Assembly (NCBI GenBank): GCA_003131585.1
Contig: PKVW01000052.1
Span: 1 to 64,000 of the forward strand
Source of the DNA: Acidobacteriaceae bacterium
GTDB taxonomy: Bacteria; Acidobacteriota; Terriglobia; Terriglobales; Acidobacteriaceae
Direction: 5' to 3'
DNA length: 64,000 bases
Part shown: positions 27,087 to 36,865 of the stretch, piece after piece
How positions within the stretch are numbered: the first letter of the stretch is position 1
Layout of the letters: the number at the start of each line of letters is the position of its first letter
The notes under the pieces: generated by a model
The model's input: the letters and a program-made list of their open reading frames with translations, nothing else
The model's database searches: none
Told to the model about the DNA's origin: nothing
Program-made: the position numbers and the translations under genes

Positions 27087-28295
27087 ATGCCAGTCTTCAC
27101 ATTTTCGGGCAAGGATGCCACCGGACAGAAGGTTTCCGGGGAGCGCGTGTCAGCCAACAAGCAGGCGCTGGGGCAGCAACTGCGGCGCGAGCGCATTACG
27201 CCGGGGGCCATCCGGGAAAAGGGCAAGGAATTTTCGATGCCCACTTTCGGATCGGGCAAGGTCAAGACCAAGGACATCGCAATTTTCTTCCGCCAGTTCT
27301 CGGTCATGATCGATGCCGGGTTGCCGCTGGTGCAGTGTCTGGAAATCCTGGCTGCCAACCAGGAGAACCAGTCGTTCCAAAAGACGCTGACCGGCGTCCG
27401 CACCACAGTGGAAGGCGGCGCCACGCTGGCCAATGCGATGCGGCAGTATCCGGTGGTGTTCGACGACCTTACCACCAACATGATTGAAGCCGGCGAAACC
27501 GGCGGTATTCTGGACATCATCTTGCAGCGGCTGGCGGTCTACGTGGAGAAGGCGGTTCGCCTGCGATCCGCCGTGAAATCGGCGTTGATCTATCCCGTCG
27601 CCGTCGTGAGCATCGCCACGCTGATTGTCGGCGCCTTGCTCAAGTGGGTGGTGCCAATCTTCGCCAACCTGTTTGCCGGTTTGGGCGTCAACCTGCCTCT
27701 TCCCACCCGCATCGTGATGGGGCTGAGCGGCTTCGTGCAGAGTTTCTGGTGGGTCGTCATCGCGGGCACGGTTGGTGTGGTGTTCGGCCTTAAGCAAATC
27801 CGCAAGCACCCGCGAGGGCGTTACTACTTCGACAAAGTCCTGCTCAAACTGCCGATCGTCGGCTCGCTGTTGCGCAAGATCGCGGTGGGCCGGTTTACGC
27901 GCACGCTGGGCACTCTGATCACCTCGGGCGTGCCCATCCTGGAAGGTTTGGCCATTACCGCCAGGACCTCCGGCAACGCCGTGCTGGAAGAAGCGCTGAT
28001 GAAAGTGCGGAAGGCCATCGAAGAAGGCCGCACCATCGTGGATCCGCTGAAGGAATGTGGAGTGTTTCCCAACATGGTGACGCAGATGATTGGCGTCGGC
28101 GAAGCCACCGGCGCCATGGACAACATGTTGCAGAAGATCGCCGACTTCTACGAAGAAGAAGTAGACGCAGCCACCAAGGACATGCTGGCCATGCTGGAGC
28201 CGGCCATCATCGGCGTGCTCGGCATCACCATCGGCGGCATCGTGATTTCGCTCTACATGCCCCTGTTCGCCATGATCGCGAAGCTGGCCGGGTAA
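27087..28295 (+). CDS. pilC: Type IV pilus inner-membrane platform protein PilC
   Basis: 402 residues with two T2SSF domains: FFRQFSVMIDAGLPLVQCLE in the first and FTRTLGTLITSGVPILEGLA in the second, with hydrophobic segments near 170-190, 215-240 and 375-395. It couples PilB/PilT to pilin at the inner membrane. The gene is followed by a short GC-rich spacer and pilS. Confidence 0.94.
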   Translation: MPVFTFSGKDATGQKVSGERVSANKQALGQQLRRERITPGAIREKGKEFSMPTFGSGKVKTKDIAIFFRQFSVMIDAGLPLVQCLEILAANQENQSFQKTLTGVRTTVEGGATLANAMRQYPVVFDDLTTNMIEAGETGGILDIILQRLAVYVEKAVRLRSAVKSALIYPVAVVSIATLIVGALLKWVVPIFANLFAGLGVNLPLPTRIVMGLSGFVQSFWWVVIAGTVGVVFGLKQIRKHPRGRYYFDKVLLKLPIVGSLLRKIAVGRFTRTLGTLITSGVPILEGLAITARTSGNAVLEEALMKVRKAIEEGRTIVDPLKECGVFPNMVTQMIGVGEATGAMDNMLQKIADFYEEEVDAATKDMLAMLEPAIIGVLGITIGGIVISLYMPLFAMIAKLAG

Positions 28296-28529
28296 GCCGG
28301 CCGGGTAAAGCTGGCTTAGTAATGGATAAGCTGGCTTGCTAAGAAGACGATTCGGGTAGTCGGACGGCATGGTTTGGGCCGGCCTGCCGGCCTTCGCGAA
28401 AGGCCGCCGGTTGCGGGCAGGCGGAGATTCGGTCCGGCGGACCGGGGATCGCGCCGGAGGTTTCGTCTAGAAATGTTTCCTCGAGAGATGTTTCTTCGAA
28501 CGAGTTTCTTCGAAACCATTGGAACCTCA

Positions 28530-30242
28530 ATGCAATCGACATTTGACGAGCGGAGTTGGCTGGCTTGGCTGGTCAAAGTACGAATCCTAATCCTTACCTT
28601 CCTGCTCGGAATCCAGTTGGCGGTCGCGGAGCTGACGCCCACCCGTGTGCCGCTGCGCCTGTTCCTCGGCACGATCCTTCTGTGGTACACCGTCTCGCTC
28701 CTCTATGTCGTCCTGCTGTCCTTCTGGCACGAGCACCGGTTGCAGGCATCGCTGCAAGTCCTGACCGATCTGATCATGGTCAGCCTGGTGGTGCATGAGA
28801 CGGGAGGCTGGGACAGTTCGTGGAACTTTCTCTACCCTCTGGTCATCATCGTGGCCGGCATCCTGCTTCCGCGGGTGTGGGCGCATCTGGTCGCGGCCCT
28901 CGCCTTCATTCTTTATGGCACGGTCCTCGAACTCAACTACTACGGATTGGTGCGGTCTTACTGCACGACCCATCCTGAACTGAAGGCGCTGCAGGGAATC
29001 ATTTTCGTGAACCTGTTTGCCTTCCTGGCCGTCGCCTATCTGGCCGGCCAGCTAGTCGCCAAGTTGCGCCAGGCGCGGGTGCAGCTAAAAGACGCCAGCG
29101 GGGCGCTGGAGGATCTCCAGATCCTGCACGAAAACATTATTCAGTCCATCGGCAGTGGATTGATCACCACCGGCCTCGACGGGCGCATTACGCTGGTCAA
29201 CAGCGCGGCGCAGAAACTTCTGGAGCGCGCGCCGGACCAGTTGCTGGGAAAATCCGTCGCGGGATTATTTCTCGACGTGCTGCCGAATGCCGAGTCGCAG
29301 ACTCATGCGGAAGTTCGTTTCGACACGGCGAGAGGATTCCGCAAAACGGTTCGAGTAAGAGTAGCCGCCTTGAGGGGGCCGGAGCGCGGCGCGCTGGGCT
29401 ATGTCTATGCGTTGGATGACCTCACCGAGATCCGGCGGCTGGAGCGCGAGGTCCGCATGCAGGACCGCCTGGCAGCCGTGGGCCGGCTGGCGGCGGCCAT
29501 CGCCCACGAAATCCGCAATCCGCTTACCTCCATCGCCGGTTCGGTCAGCATGCTTTCCGGCATACCCGAACTGAACGAGGAGCACCGGCGCCTGCTCGAG
29601 ATCGTGACCCGGGAATCGCAGCGCCTGAATGGGATTATCACCGATTTTCTGGCTTACTCCCGCGGCAAACAGTATCACTTCGAAAAGGCCGACTTGGTGC
29701 TGTTATTGGAAGATACGCTCACTCTCATGCGACACCGCATGACGGCGGAAAATACCGGCATCACGATTGAGAGCCGGTTTGCCGTTCCGGAGGCGTGGGT
29801 GCTCGCCGACGGGGACAAAATCAAACAGGTCTTCTGGAACTTCGGCGAAAACGCCATCCGGGCGATGCGGGAGGGCGGCACGCTGAGGGTCTCCATCGAA
29901 CGCCTGGGAGACGACTGGCAGGTTAGTTTTGCGGATACGGGGACAGGCATGACCCCGCAACAGACGGAGAAGATTTTCGAGCCCTTCCAATCGAACTTTG
30001 AAGGCGGCACGGGCCTGGGCTTGGCGGTGGTCTACCAGATCGTACAGGCGCACGAAGGCAAAGTATGGGCACGGTCGAAGCCAGGGCAGGGAACCACTTT
30101 CGTTCTGAGGCTGCGGCGGTTCGACGCAGAAAGACCGGCTGCCCGTGCGCGCTCAGCTAAAACCTTCGCCGCATCTGCCTTGCCGGCGGCTTCGGCCGGG
30201 CAACTTGCAGCTTCGGCGGCGGAAGGGAGGCTGCGTGGCTAA
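28530..30242 (+). CDS. pilS: PilS-like membrane sensor histidine kinase
   Basis: 570 residues. About six N-terminal hydrophobic segments (residues 15-180), PAS domain (LHENIIQSIGSGLITTGLDG), HisKA with H326 in AIAHEIRNPLTSIAGSVS, and HATPase_c (FWNFGENAIRAM, GGTGLGLAVVYQI). PilS senses pilin levels in the membrane and phosphorylates PilR. ATG 28530 was chosen because the membrane region begins directly after it; earlier starts add Arg-rich sequence encoded by a GC-rich spacer. The end overlaps pilR by 8 bases. Confidence 0.88.
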   Translation: MQSTFDERSWLAWLVKVRILILTFLLGIQLAVAELTPTRVPLRLFLGTILLWYTVSLLYVVLLSFWHEHRLQASLQVLTDLIMVSLVVHETGGWDSSWNFLYPLVIIVAGILLPRVWAHLVAALAFILYGTVLELNYYGLVRSYCTTHPELKALQGIIFVNLFAFLAVAYLAGQLVAKLRQARVQLKDASGALEDLQILHENIIQSIGSGLITTGLDGRITLVNSAAQKLLERAPDQLLGKSVAGLFLDVLPNAESQTHAEVRFDTARGFRKTVRVRVAALRGPERGALGYVYALDDLTEIRRLEREVRMQDRLAAVGRLAAAIAHEIRNPLTSIAGSVSMLSGIPELNEEHRRLLEIVTRESQRLNGIITDFLAYSRGKQYHFEKADLVLLLEDTLTLMRHRMTAENTGITIESRFAVPEAWVLADGDKIKQVFWNFGENAIRAMREGGTLRVSIERLGDDWQVSFADTGTGMTPQQTEKIFEPFQSNFEGGTGLGLAVVYQIVQAHEGKVWARSKPGQGTTFVLRLRRFDAERPAARARSAKTFAASALPAASAGQLAASAAEGRLRG

Positions 30243-31626
30243 CATTCTGGTTTGTGACGATGAGCGCTCGATCTGCGAAATGCTCGACATCGCCCTGCGC
30301 CGCGACGGACACCGCGTCGAGACCGTGCAATCCGGCCAGGCGGCCAAGAATAAGATTGACGGCGCTCTTTACGATCTGATCATCACCGATATCAAGATGC
30401 CGAACATCGATGGCATCGAAGTGCTGCGTCATGCGCACCGCGTTTCGCCCGATTCCCCGGTCATCCTCATCACCGCTGTGGACGACTACGAAGCCGCGGT
30501 GGAGGCGGTAAAAGCCGGAGGAGCGTCGGATTACATTCGCAAGAGCCCGGGCCTGGTGGACGAAATCAAGCTCGCCATCGACCGCGTGCTGGAAAAACTG
30601 GCTCTGAGCAAGCAGAACTTCGCCCTGCGCCGGGACGCCGCCTCCCACAACTCGCTCGACAATATCGTCGGCTCCAGCGCGGCCATGGAGAAGCTGAAAC
30701 ACACGGTGCGCACCGTCGCTTCCACGGCGAGCACGGTCCTGATTCACGGCGAGAGCGGTACCGGCAAAGAACTGGTGGCCCGCGCCGTTCACATCTGTTC
30801 GCCGCGCGCCACTGAACCGTTCGTATCGGTGAACTGCGGAGCCTTCCCCGAGACTCTGCTGGAGAGCGAACTCTTCGGCTATCTCAAGGGAGCTTTTACC
30901 GGGGCCACTCAGAACAAGCGGGGACTGTTTGAAGTGGCCGGCGGCGGCACTATCTTTCTCGACGAAATCAGCGAAATGACGCTGGCCATGCAGGTGAAAC
31001 TGCTGCGCGTGTTGCAGGAGCGCACGGTGCGGCCGGTCGGCGGCACCAGCGAAATCTCCATTGACGTGCGGGTCATCGCGGCCACCAACCGCGATCTCGA
31101 CAAGGCCGTTGCCGAAAACTTGTTCCGCGAAGACCTCTACTACCGCCTCAACGTCATTCCCATCCGCGTGCCGAACTTGCGCGAACGCCGCGAAGATATT
31201 CCTCTGCTGGCCAACCACTTCTTGAAGAAATATGCGGCGGCCGCCAACCGAAGCATCCTGCGCGTCAACAAAAATTCGCTCGACGCCCTCTGCGGTTACG
31301 AGTGGCCGGGCAACGTCCGCCAGTTGGAGAACACAGTCGAGCGCGCGGTTGCCCTGGAGATGACCGATGAGTTGCACGTCGAATTGCCCGCGGAACGGCC
31401 CAAAGCTCGCGCCGCCGCAGCGGGCGTTTCTGGAGATATGTCCGAGGTAGCGCCGGGGTCAGTGCTTCCTCAGGGCGTAAATATGGAGGGCTACGTGGCC
31501 AGCATCGAGCGCACGCTGCTGCAAAACGCTCTGGACCGCTCGAACGGTGTGCAGACCAAGGCCGCCGACCTGCTCGGCATCTCCTACCGCTCGTTCCGGC
31601 ATTTGATGAAGAAGTACGAACTATAG
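30235..31626 (+). CDS. pilR: PilR-like sigma-54-dependent response regulator
   Basis: 463 residues from GTG 30235, preceded by GGGAGG about 4 bases upstream. Receiver ANILVCDDERS with phosphoacceptor Asp in LIITDIKMPNIDG, AAA+ domain with GESGTGKELVARAVH, canonical sigma-54 loop GAFTGA, GGTIFLDEISEM, and a Fis-type HTH (NGVQTKAADLLGISYRSFRH). In other bacteria PilR activates pilA; no pilin gene lies in the window. Overlap with pilS indicates one operon. Confidence 0.9.
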   Translation: MANILVCDDERSICEMLDIALRRDGHRVETVQSGQAAKNKIDGALYDLIITDIKMPNIDGIEVLRHAHRVSPDSPVILITAVDDYEAAVEAVKAGGASDYIRKSPGLVDEIKLAIDRVLEKLALSKQNFALRRDAASHNSLDNIVGSSAAMEKLKHTVRTVASTASTVLIHGESGTGKELVARAVHICSPRATEPFVSVNCGAFPETLLESELFGYLKGAFTGATQNKRGLFEVAGGGTIFLDEISEMTLAMQVKLLRVLQERTVRPVGGTSEISIDVRVIAATNRDLDKAVAENLFREDLYYRLNVIPIRVPNLRERREDIPLLANHFLKKYAAAANRSILRVNKNSLDALCGYEWPGNVRQLENTVERAVALEMTDELHVELPAERPKARAAAAGVSGDMSEVAPGSVLPQGVNMEGYVASIERTLLQNALDRSNGVQTKAADLLGISYRSFRHLMKKYEL

Positions 31627-31654
31627 GAAGGCCGCCAAGTAGGAGGACCGGCAG

Positions 31655-32005
31655 CTAGCTTTTCTTCAACTGCTGCTTCCACCCCAACACCCGCGCCTTG
31701 GCTCCTTCGGCCTCAGCCTCCGGAATCATTCCTTTCTTTTGATACAGCACCGACAAGCTGGTGTGGGCGAGCACGTCATCGGGATCCAATTCCGTAATCT
31801 GCCGCGCCACCTCGATCGCCTCATCGTAGCGCTGCAGATCCTGCAGGGCGCGCGCCAGCCCGTGCATGGCTTCGGTGAATGAACCATCCACCGCGAGCGA
31901 TTCCCGGTAGGCCGCGACCGCCTCTTCCAACTTTCCATCCGCCATCAAATCGAGCGCGGCATAGTAGTGGTCTTCGGCTTTTTTTCGGGAGTCTGCGTCG
32001 GACAT
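31655..32005 (-). CDS. Tetratricopeptide repeat protein
   Basis: 116 residues from ATG 32005 with about three TPR helical pairs: AEDHYYAALDLMADGKLEEA, FTEAMHGLARALQDLQRYDE and VLAHTSLSVLYQKKGMIPEA. No signal peptide. TPRs mediate protein contacts; a role near pilus genes is possible but unproven. It converges on pilR. Confidence 0.78.
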   Translation of the reverse strand: MSDADSRKKAEDHYYAALDLMADGKLEEAVAAYRESLAVDGSFTEAMHGLARALQDLQRYDEAIEVARQITELDPDDVLAHTSLSVLYQKKGMIPEAEAEGAKARVLGWKQQLKKS

Positions 32006-32120
32006 GGAAAGAAGTTCCTGGCGGAGACAGGATTCTAACATGGGGACGCCGGTTATCTTGGTGCAGATGAATCCTCCCAAAACGTAGCCGAAGTCCTCTC
32101 CCTGTGGTTATCATGCTTCC

Positions 32121-32354
32121 ATGCGCTATCCGCTCCGCTTTCTCTGGAATGCCACCAAAGGCCATCGTCTGGCTCCGTGGCGGAGCCCCTACCTGCTGTG
32201 GCGCATTGAGACCTACTGCGGCGTCAAGATGACGCAGATCGGTTTTCTTGAATTTTGGGAATTTCTTTGGCGGGAGCGCACCAGTCTCTGGCGCTTTCTT
32301 AAATGGACGGCCGAGATGGAGCGCTACGCCCACCCCAAGCCAAAAAGCCTGTAA
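32121..32354 (+). CDS. Small aromatic/basic protein of unknown function
   Basis: 77 residues unusually rich in Trp, Arg and Tyr (MRYPLRFLWNATKGHRLAPW, then WEFLWRERTSLWRFLKW). No signal or membrane segment. The even amino-acid pattern and good codon use suggest a real gene, but no strong ribosome site is visible and function is unknown. Confidence 0.5.
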   Translation: MRYPLRFLWNATKGHRLAPWRSPYLLWRIETYCGVKMTQIGFLEFWEFLWRERTSLWRFLKWTAEMERYAHPKPKSL

Positions 32355-32361
32355 GAGCGCC

Positions 32362-33192
32362 CTACGCTCCCTTGCCCGCGGCCGCAGCCTCGCCGAGGAC
32401 GATGGTCACGTCGCTTCCCTTGCCGGCTCCAGTCAACTGGGCCGCGGCTCCGCGGTTTGCGGCAATCTCCAGGAAACCCATACTTCCGAGAATGCCGAAA
32501 ACCTCTCCTGGAGCGCCCTCGGCGTAGGCATTGTGGACTTCGGTAATCTCGCGGGTGCCAATGACGATCTTGAATGCCTTGGTTTCGGCTCCCAAGAGCA
32601 GGGGAGCGTCCTGCGGAGTGATGTTGGTGATGAGGTTCCCGAACCGGTCGACTTTCAGCACGACCCCGCGCAGGCGGTTTTCATCGACGGCTTTTGGCTT
32701 CGGCGCCGAAAAACGCACGTAGTCTTCAACCTCTTCCCCAAACTTCAGCGAGTCGACCTCTTTGGCCAGGTAGGCGGCCACGGGAGAAAAAATGTCGCGC
32801 GCATGGAACGTATTGCTCACCGGCTGCAGAAAATAATGCTCGGAAGTGATGTGCCGCACATGCATCCGCGGTTCGCGCGCGTAGACCAGCGAAAGCACTC
32901 CGTTGTCGGGCGCAACGAAATGATATTTGTCACAGGAGGCTACGATCGGCCGCCGCGCCGTACCCACGCCGGGATCCACGATCACCATGTGTATCGTCCG
33001 GGTAGGGAAGTAGGAATAGGCCTGCGAAATGGTGAGCGCGCCATCCAGCACGTCGAAGGCCTGCACGGAGTGGCAGATATCGATGACTTGCGCTTCCGGC
33101 ACGATATCCAGGATGACGCCCTTCATGACGCCTACAAAATGGTCGTTGCTGCCGAAATCGGTGGTTAGCGTGATGATCGGACGGTGCGCCAA
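32362..33192 (-). CDS. S-adenosyl-L-methionine hydroxide adenosyltransferase (DUF62)
   Basis: 276 residues. The family hydrolyses SAM to adenosine and methionine and is related to fluorinase. Signature blocks: ITLTTDFGSNDHFVGVMKG, IDICHSVQAFDVLDGA, TIHMVIVDPGVGTARRPI and FVAPDNGVLSLVY. The C-terminal beta domain has VLKVDRFGNLITNI. Normal length. Biological role unclear. Confidence 0.9.
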   Translation of the reverse strand: MAHRPIITLTTDFGSNDHFVGVMKGVILDIVPEAQVIDICHSVQAFDVLDGALTISQAYSYFPTRTIHMVIVDPGVGTARRPIVASCDKYHFVAPDNGVLSLVYAREPRMHVRHITSEHYFLQPVSNTFHARDIFSPVAAYLAKEVDSLKFGEEVEDYVRFSAPKPKAVDENRLRGVVLKVDRFGNLITNITPQDAPLLLGAETKAFKIVIGTREITEVHNAYAEGAPGEVFGILGSMGFLEIAANRGAAAQLTGAGKGSDVTIVLGEAAAAGKGA

Positions 33193-33288
33193 GGTTTCCT
33201 TTCGGATGGAAGACGCAATGCTCCCAGAAACTCGAAAGTAATTGCTGGTAACCGCGGCGTCAAGGCACGGAGGTAATAAAATGCGCCG

Positions 33289-34545
33289 TCACTCGTATCG
33301 CAGGGCTTCAATCGGGCTCATGCGCGACGCTTTCAGCGCCGGATAGAATCCTGAGCATACTCCCACCACGGAAAGAATGACGAACGAGACCATCATCACG
33401 CTCATCGAAGCGTGCAGGAAGATCGCGCCCTCGTGGTTGGCGGTCTTATAGAACTCGTCATACAGCGGCATGGGCGGGATGATCCAGGTAAGGATCACGG
33501 CCACCGCCATTCCCACAGCTCCGCCCACGAAAGTGAGGACCAGCGCTTCCAGCAGGAACTGCACCAAGATGTGCCGCGGGCGCGCCCCGATCGCCTTCCG
33601 CAGGCCGATCTCCCGCGTTCGCTCCGTAACGGACACCAGCATGATGTTCATCACGCCAATTCCGCCCACCGCCAGGGTGATGACGCCGATTAGTCCCAGA
33701 ACCGCCTGCAGTCCGAGCGAAAAAGCGTTGACCATGGCCCGGTCTTCGATGGTGTCCCACGCGGGCGTGGCCTTGTCGTCTTTGGGATCGAAGTGATGCC
33801 GCCGCCCAATGACTTCCCGTACCGCAGCCAGGGCCTTCTTGTTCAGTTCCGCGGCCGTCGGCTCAAAGATGATCTCGTCGGGATCTTTCAGGTTCTTCAG
33901 ATCCCGCATCAGCCCGAACGGAATGAAGCCATTGTTGTTGTCCGGGCCGTTATAATTGGCGTCCTGAATTTTGTTGCGCAGCGTACCAATGACCTCAAAA
34001 TCAAGTCCCCCAATGCTGACGTGCTCACCAACCGCGGGCGCGCCTTGAAAGACTTTCTTCGCCGCATCGTAGCCCAGAATCACCACCCGGCGATGGTCGG
34101 AAAAATCTCCTTCTTCGAAATAACGGCCGTCTTCGAGATTGAGCTTGCGCATCTGCCCGTAGGGCATTTCGACGCCGCGCACCTGGAGGGTCACGACCCG
34201 AGTGCCCAGTTTGAATCCAAAATCCCGGTCAATCTCGGCGCTCACCGCGCGGACGATCGGCACTTCGTCGCGAATCGCTTCCACGTCCTCATATTCGTAA
34301 TTGACCTTCTTGCCCGCGCGCTGGCCACCGGCCTGCATGCTCGTCTGTCCCGGCCAAAGAACGATGACGTCATTGCCCATGTTGAGGAAAGCGTGCAGCA
34401 CGCTGCCGCCCAGACCCTGGCCGTAGGCCAGCAGCAGCACCACCGAGGCCAATCCCCACACGATGCCCAGCATGGTGAGCAGCGAGCGCATGCGATCGCG
34501 CATGAGCGCCTGCCAGCCCTGCAAAATGAGTTCCTTCAGAAACAT
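33289..34545 (-). CDS. ABC transporter permease, MacB/FtsX type
   Basis: 418 residues with the MacB architecture: N-terminal transmembrane helix (RMRSLLTMLGIVWGLASVV), a large periplasmic MacB_PCD domain (50-270), and three C-terminal helices (GLIGVITLAVGGIGVMNIML, LVLTFVGGAVGMAVAVIL, SVMMVSFVILSVVGVCSGFY) ending ASRMSPIEALRYE. No nucleotide-binding domain is fused. A second permease (35594-36853) and a MacA-like adaptor lie upstream on the same strand. Confidence 0.88.
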   Translation of the reverse strand: MFLKELILQGWQALMRDRMRSLLTMLGIVWGLASVVLLLAYGQGLGGSVLHAFLNMGNDVIVLWPGQTSMQAGGQRAGKKVNYEYEDVEAIRDEVPIVRAVSAEIDRDFGFKLGTRVVTLQVRGVEMPYGQMRKLNLEDGRYFEEGDFSDHRRVVILGYDAAKKVFQGAPAVGEHVSIGGLDFEVIGTLRNKIQDANYNGPDNNNGFIPFGLMRDLKNLKDPDEIIFEPTAAELNKKALAAVREVIGRRHHFDPKDDKATPAWDTIEDRAMVNAFSLGLQAVLGLIGVITLAVGGIGVMNIMLVSVTERTREIGLRKAIGARPRHILVQFLLEALVLTFVGGAVGMAVAVILTWIIPPMPLYDEFYKTANHEGAIFLHASMSVMMVSFVILSVVGVCSGFYPALKASRMSPIEALRYE

Positions 34546-34564
34546 GGTTCGAGAAGCAGTGCCA

Positions 34565-34640
34565 AGTGGCCAGTGATCAGTGGCATCAGTGGCATGTAGC
34601 CAGTAAAATCAAGTGCTAGCCACTGACCACTGGCCACTGT
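34565..34640. repeat. Inverted-repeat element built from CAGTGGC words
   Basis: The left arm 34565-34593 contains AGTGGCCAGTGATCAGTGG; the right arm 34615-34640 contains CCACTGACCACTGGCCACTG. The arms can pair around a 20-base loop. It has the same design as the GGGCTTCGG elements but different words. It sits between the permease start and the end of the DUF4097 gene. Confidence 0.8.
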
Positions 34641-34644
34641 GCTC

Positions 34645-35601
34645 TTATTCGATGTGAATGTCGCCCGATGCTGTACGCAGGGTGAGCAACGGCCCCCCGC
34701 CGCGCACTTTGCCCATGATCGACTTGCGCGTCTCCTGCACCCGCCCCTACACCGTCATCGTGATCGGCGCATCCACGCTTAGCGTGCCCGAACTGGTGGA
34801 AATATTTGCGTCGAAAGCGGCATTCGCGGGTAACCGGACGTGCACATTGCCCGATCCCGTGCGGATCTCCCACGCGCCCGTCTGCGTGCCCTCGGCGGTG
34901 ATGTCGCCACTGCCCGCATCGGCGCGAAACGCCCCTCGAATGCCGCGAGCCGTAATGTTGCCGGAACCGGTGTGCAGATCGATATCACCCGATCCGGTTT
35001 CTTCCACCTCGATGTCGCCGCTGCCCGCGCCTCCGCGCACCGGACCTGAGATCTCTCGCGCCCGCACATCGCCCGAGCCGGTCTGCAGGCGAATCTCTCC
35101 CGTAAGCCGCGAGAGCTTCATGTCTCCAGATCCGCTCTGCAGGTCGGCATTGCCATGAATGTCTTCAATGGTCTGATCTCCCGATCCGGTGTGCGAGCGA
35201 ATGGTTGTGTCGGCGGGCACGGTGATTTCGTAGTCCACCGAGATGTCGCGAGCGTTCACGTAATCGATGTGAATGCTGTTGCCGTCTTGTCGAATGGGAG
35301 GATGCTGTTCAATGTCGGATACGTCGGCATGCCGGTTTCCGAACAGCCAGTGATCCCCCACATAGATCTTGCCGCGAATGGAGACGGATCCCGCCGGGCC
35401 GCTACGCACCAGGATGTCGCCGGAGTGGGTTTGTACTTCCAGATTCACTGGCCCGCTAACCTGCAAGGTTTTCTCGAATGTTCCTTGCGGTGTGGAAGCG
35501 GCCGCAAACGTGGAAGCCAGCAGCACGGCCAGCGCGATCGCCAGGAATGCGGATCGGGCCGGAATGGAAACCGGAATGCGGGGGATGCGTTGGTTATTCA
35601 T
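34645..35601 (-). pseudogene. DUF4097 beta-repeat envelope protein with in-frame amber stop
   Basis: The main frame (34747-35601) encodes 284 residues: signal peptide around SAFLAIALAVLLASTFAAAS, then repeated short strands each carrying SGSGD/TGSGD (HTGSGDQTIED, QSGSGDMKLSRL, QTGSGDVRARE, GAGSGDIEVEE), the DUF4097 adhesin-like fold. It stops at TAG 34747-34749. Beyond the stop the same frame continues GRVQETRKSIMGKVRGGG, then LLTLRTASGDIHIE and a natural TAA at 34645, so 34 family-like C-terminal residues follow a single Gln-to-stop (CAG to TAG) change. The gene may still make a nearly full-length protein. It overlaps the permease upstream by 8 bases. Confidence 0.75.
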
Positions 35602-36853
35602 GTCGTAGGGACTCCACAGGCGTCATTTCCGCGGCGCGCTGGGCAGGATACATGCCTGCGGTCACGGTGATTAAAGAAAGTGTCAGAATCGAAGCGATAA
35701 TCGAGATCGGAGAAACTATCGGATGAGGAACGAAATCCGGCAGTGGCAGCGCGCCCATCGCCATGCACATTCCCACACCGAAGCCAAGGCCGAGAATTCC
35801 GCTGACCACCGTCAGCATGGCCGACTCGGCAAAGAACTGCCGCAAGATATTGCGTTTGGTCGCGCCCAGGGCTTTCCGCGTGCCAATCTCGCGGGTGCGC
35901 TCCGTCACCGAAACCAGCATGATATTCATCACACCGATCCCGCCCAGGCAGAGCGTTACGATGGCGACACACCCAAAGAAGATGGTAACCACGCCGAAGA
36001 TTTTATCCAGCAGCTTGGCGCCTTCCATCGTGTCCCAAATGAACACCGCATCTTTGTCGAGAGGATCGAAATGGTGCACCCGGCCCAGCGCCTTCCGCAC
36101 CTGCAAGACCGCCGCGTCGTGTTCCTCGGGATCGGCCACCTCGAAAACGATGTCATCGAGCCAGCCTCGAGTAATGCCGGCGCCTTTCTTTTCCGGCGGC
36201 GGAAAATCTCGAGCTACCGCCGCATACGGCGCAAACAGGTAGTCGTTATCCGGACCGTCGTAATTGGAATTCTGCTTCTTTTCCGCCAGCACGCCAATCG
36301 CGGTGTAAGGCATGCCCTTAATCAGCAGGGCGGCGCCAATCGAAGGCTCGCCGGGAAACAGTTGGCGGTTTGCCGCGAATCCCAGCACCACCACACGCCG
36401 GGCGTCGTGCTCGTCTTCTTCCGTGATCAACCGGCCTTCGCTCAGGTTCAGAGAGCGAAAATCCTGATACGACGGCCACACTCCCACCACACCTCGATTG
36501 GCCGAGTTAAACTGGCTCACCTCGGGTATGGTGCGCCGCAGTTCGGGGCTCACATTCCTCACCGAGTAGCACTCCTCGTGGATCAGCCGTGCGTCATCCA
36601 CATTCAGTTGGATTTCGCGTCCCGCCGCCCGTCCCCCGACCTGCGAACTGGTGCGGCCACCCCACGCGATGACCAGGTCTTTGCCCAGGGTCTGCATGTG
36701 TTTCTTCTGGTCGACACTGAACCCGCGGCCCAGCCCCACCAGCAGGATCACCGACGCGATGCCCCACACAATTCCAAACATCGTGAGGAAAGTCCGCATC
36801 TTGTGGGCGCGGAATGTGGCCAAAGCCTGGCGCAGGATTTCGAGAAGAGTCAT
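35594..36853 (-). CDS. ABC transporter permease, MacB/FtsX type
   Basis: 419 residues, paralogous to the permease at 33289-34545: N-terminal helix (MRTFLTMFGIVWGIASVILL), periplasmic MacB_PCD domain, and three C-terminal helices with VTLCLGGIGVMNIMLVSVTE and a final EMTPVESLRHE. The same-strand order is adaptor, permease, DUF4097, permease. No ATP-binding subunit is encoded with them. The upstream gap is filled by an inverted-repeat element. Confidence 0.88.
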   Translation of the reverse strand: MTLLEILRQALATFRAHKMRTFLTMFGIVWGIASVILLVGLGRGFSVDQKKHMQTLGKDLVIAWGGRTSSQVGGRAAGREIQLNVDDARLIHEECYSVRNVSPELRRTIPEVSQFNSANRGVVGVWPSYQDFRSLNLSEGRLITEEDEHDARRVVVLGFAANRQLFPGEPSIGAALLIKGMPYTAIGVLAEKKQNSNYDGPDNDYLFAPYAAVARDFPPPEKKGAGITRGWLDDIVFEVADPEEHDAAVLQVRKALGRVHHFDPLDKDAVFIWDTMEGAKLLDKIFGVVTIFFGCVAIVTLCLGGIGVMNIMLVSVTERTREIGTRKALGATKRNILRQFFAESAMLTVVSGILGLGFGVGMCMAMGALPLPDFVPHPIVSPISIIASILTLSLITVTAGMYPAQRAAEMTPVESLRHE

Positions 36854-36865
36854 AAAGCCAGCCCT

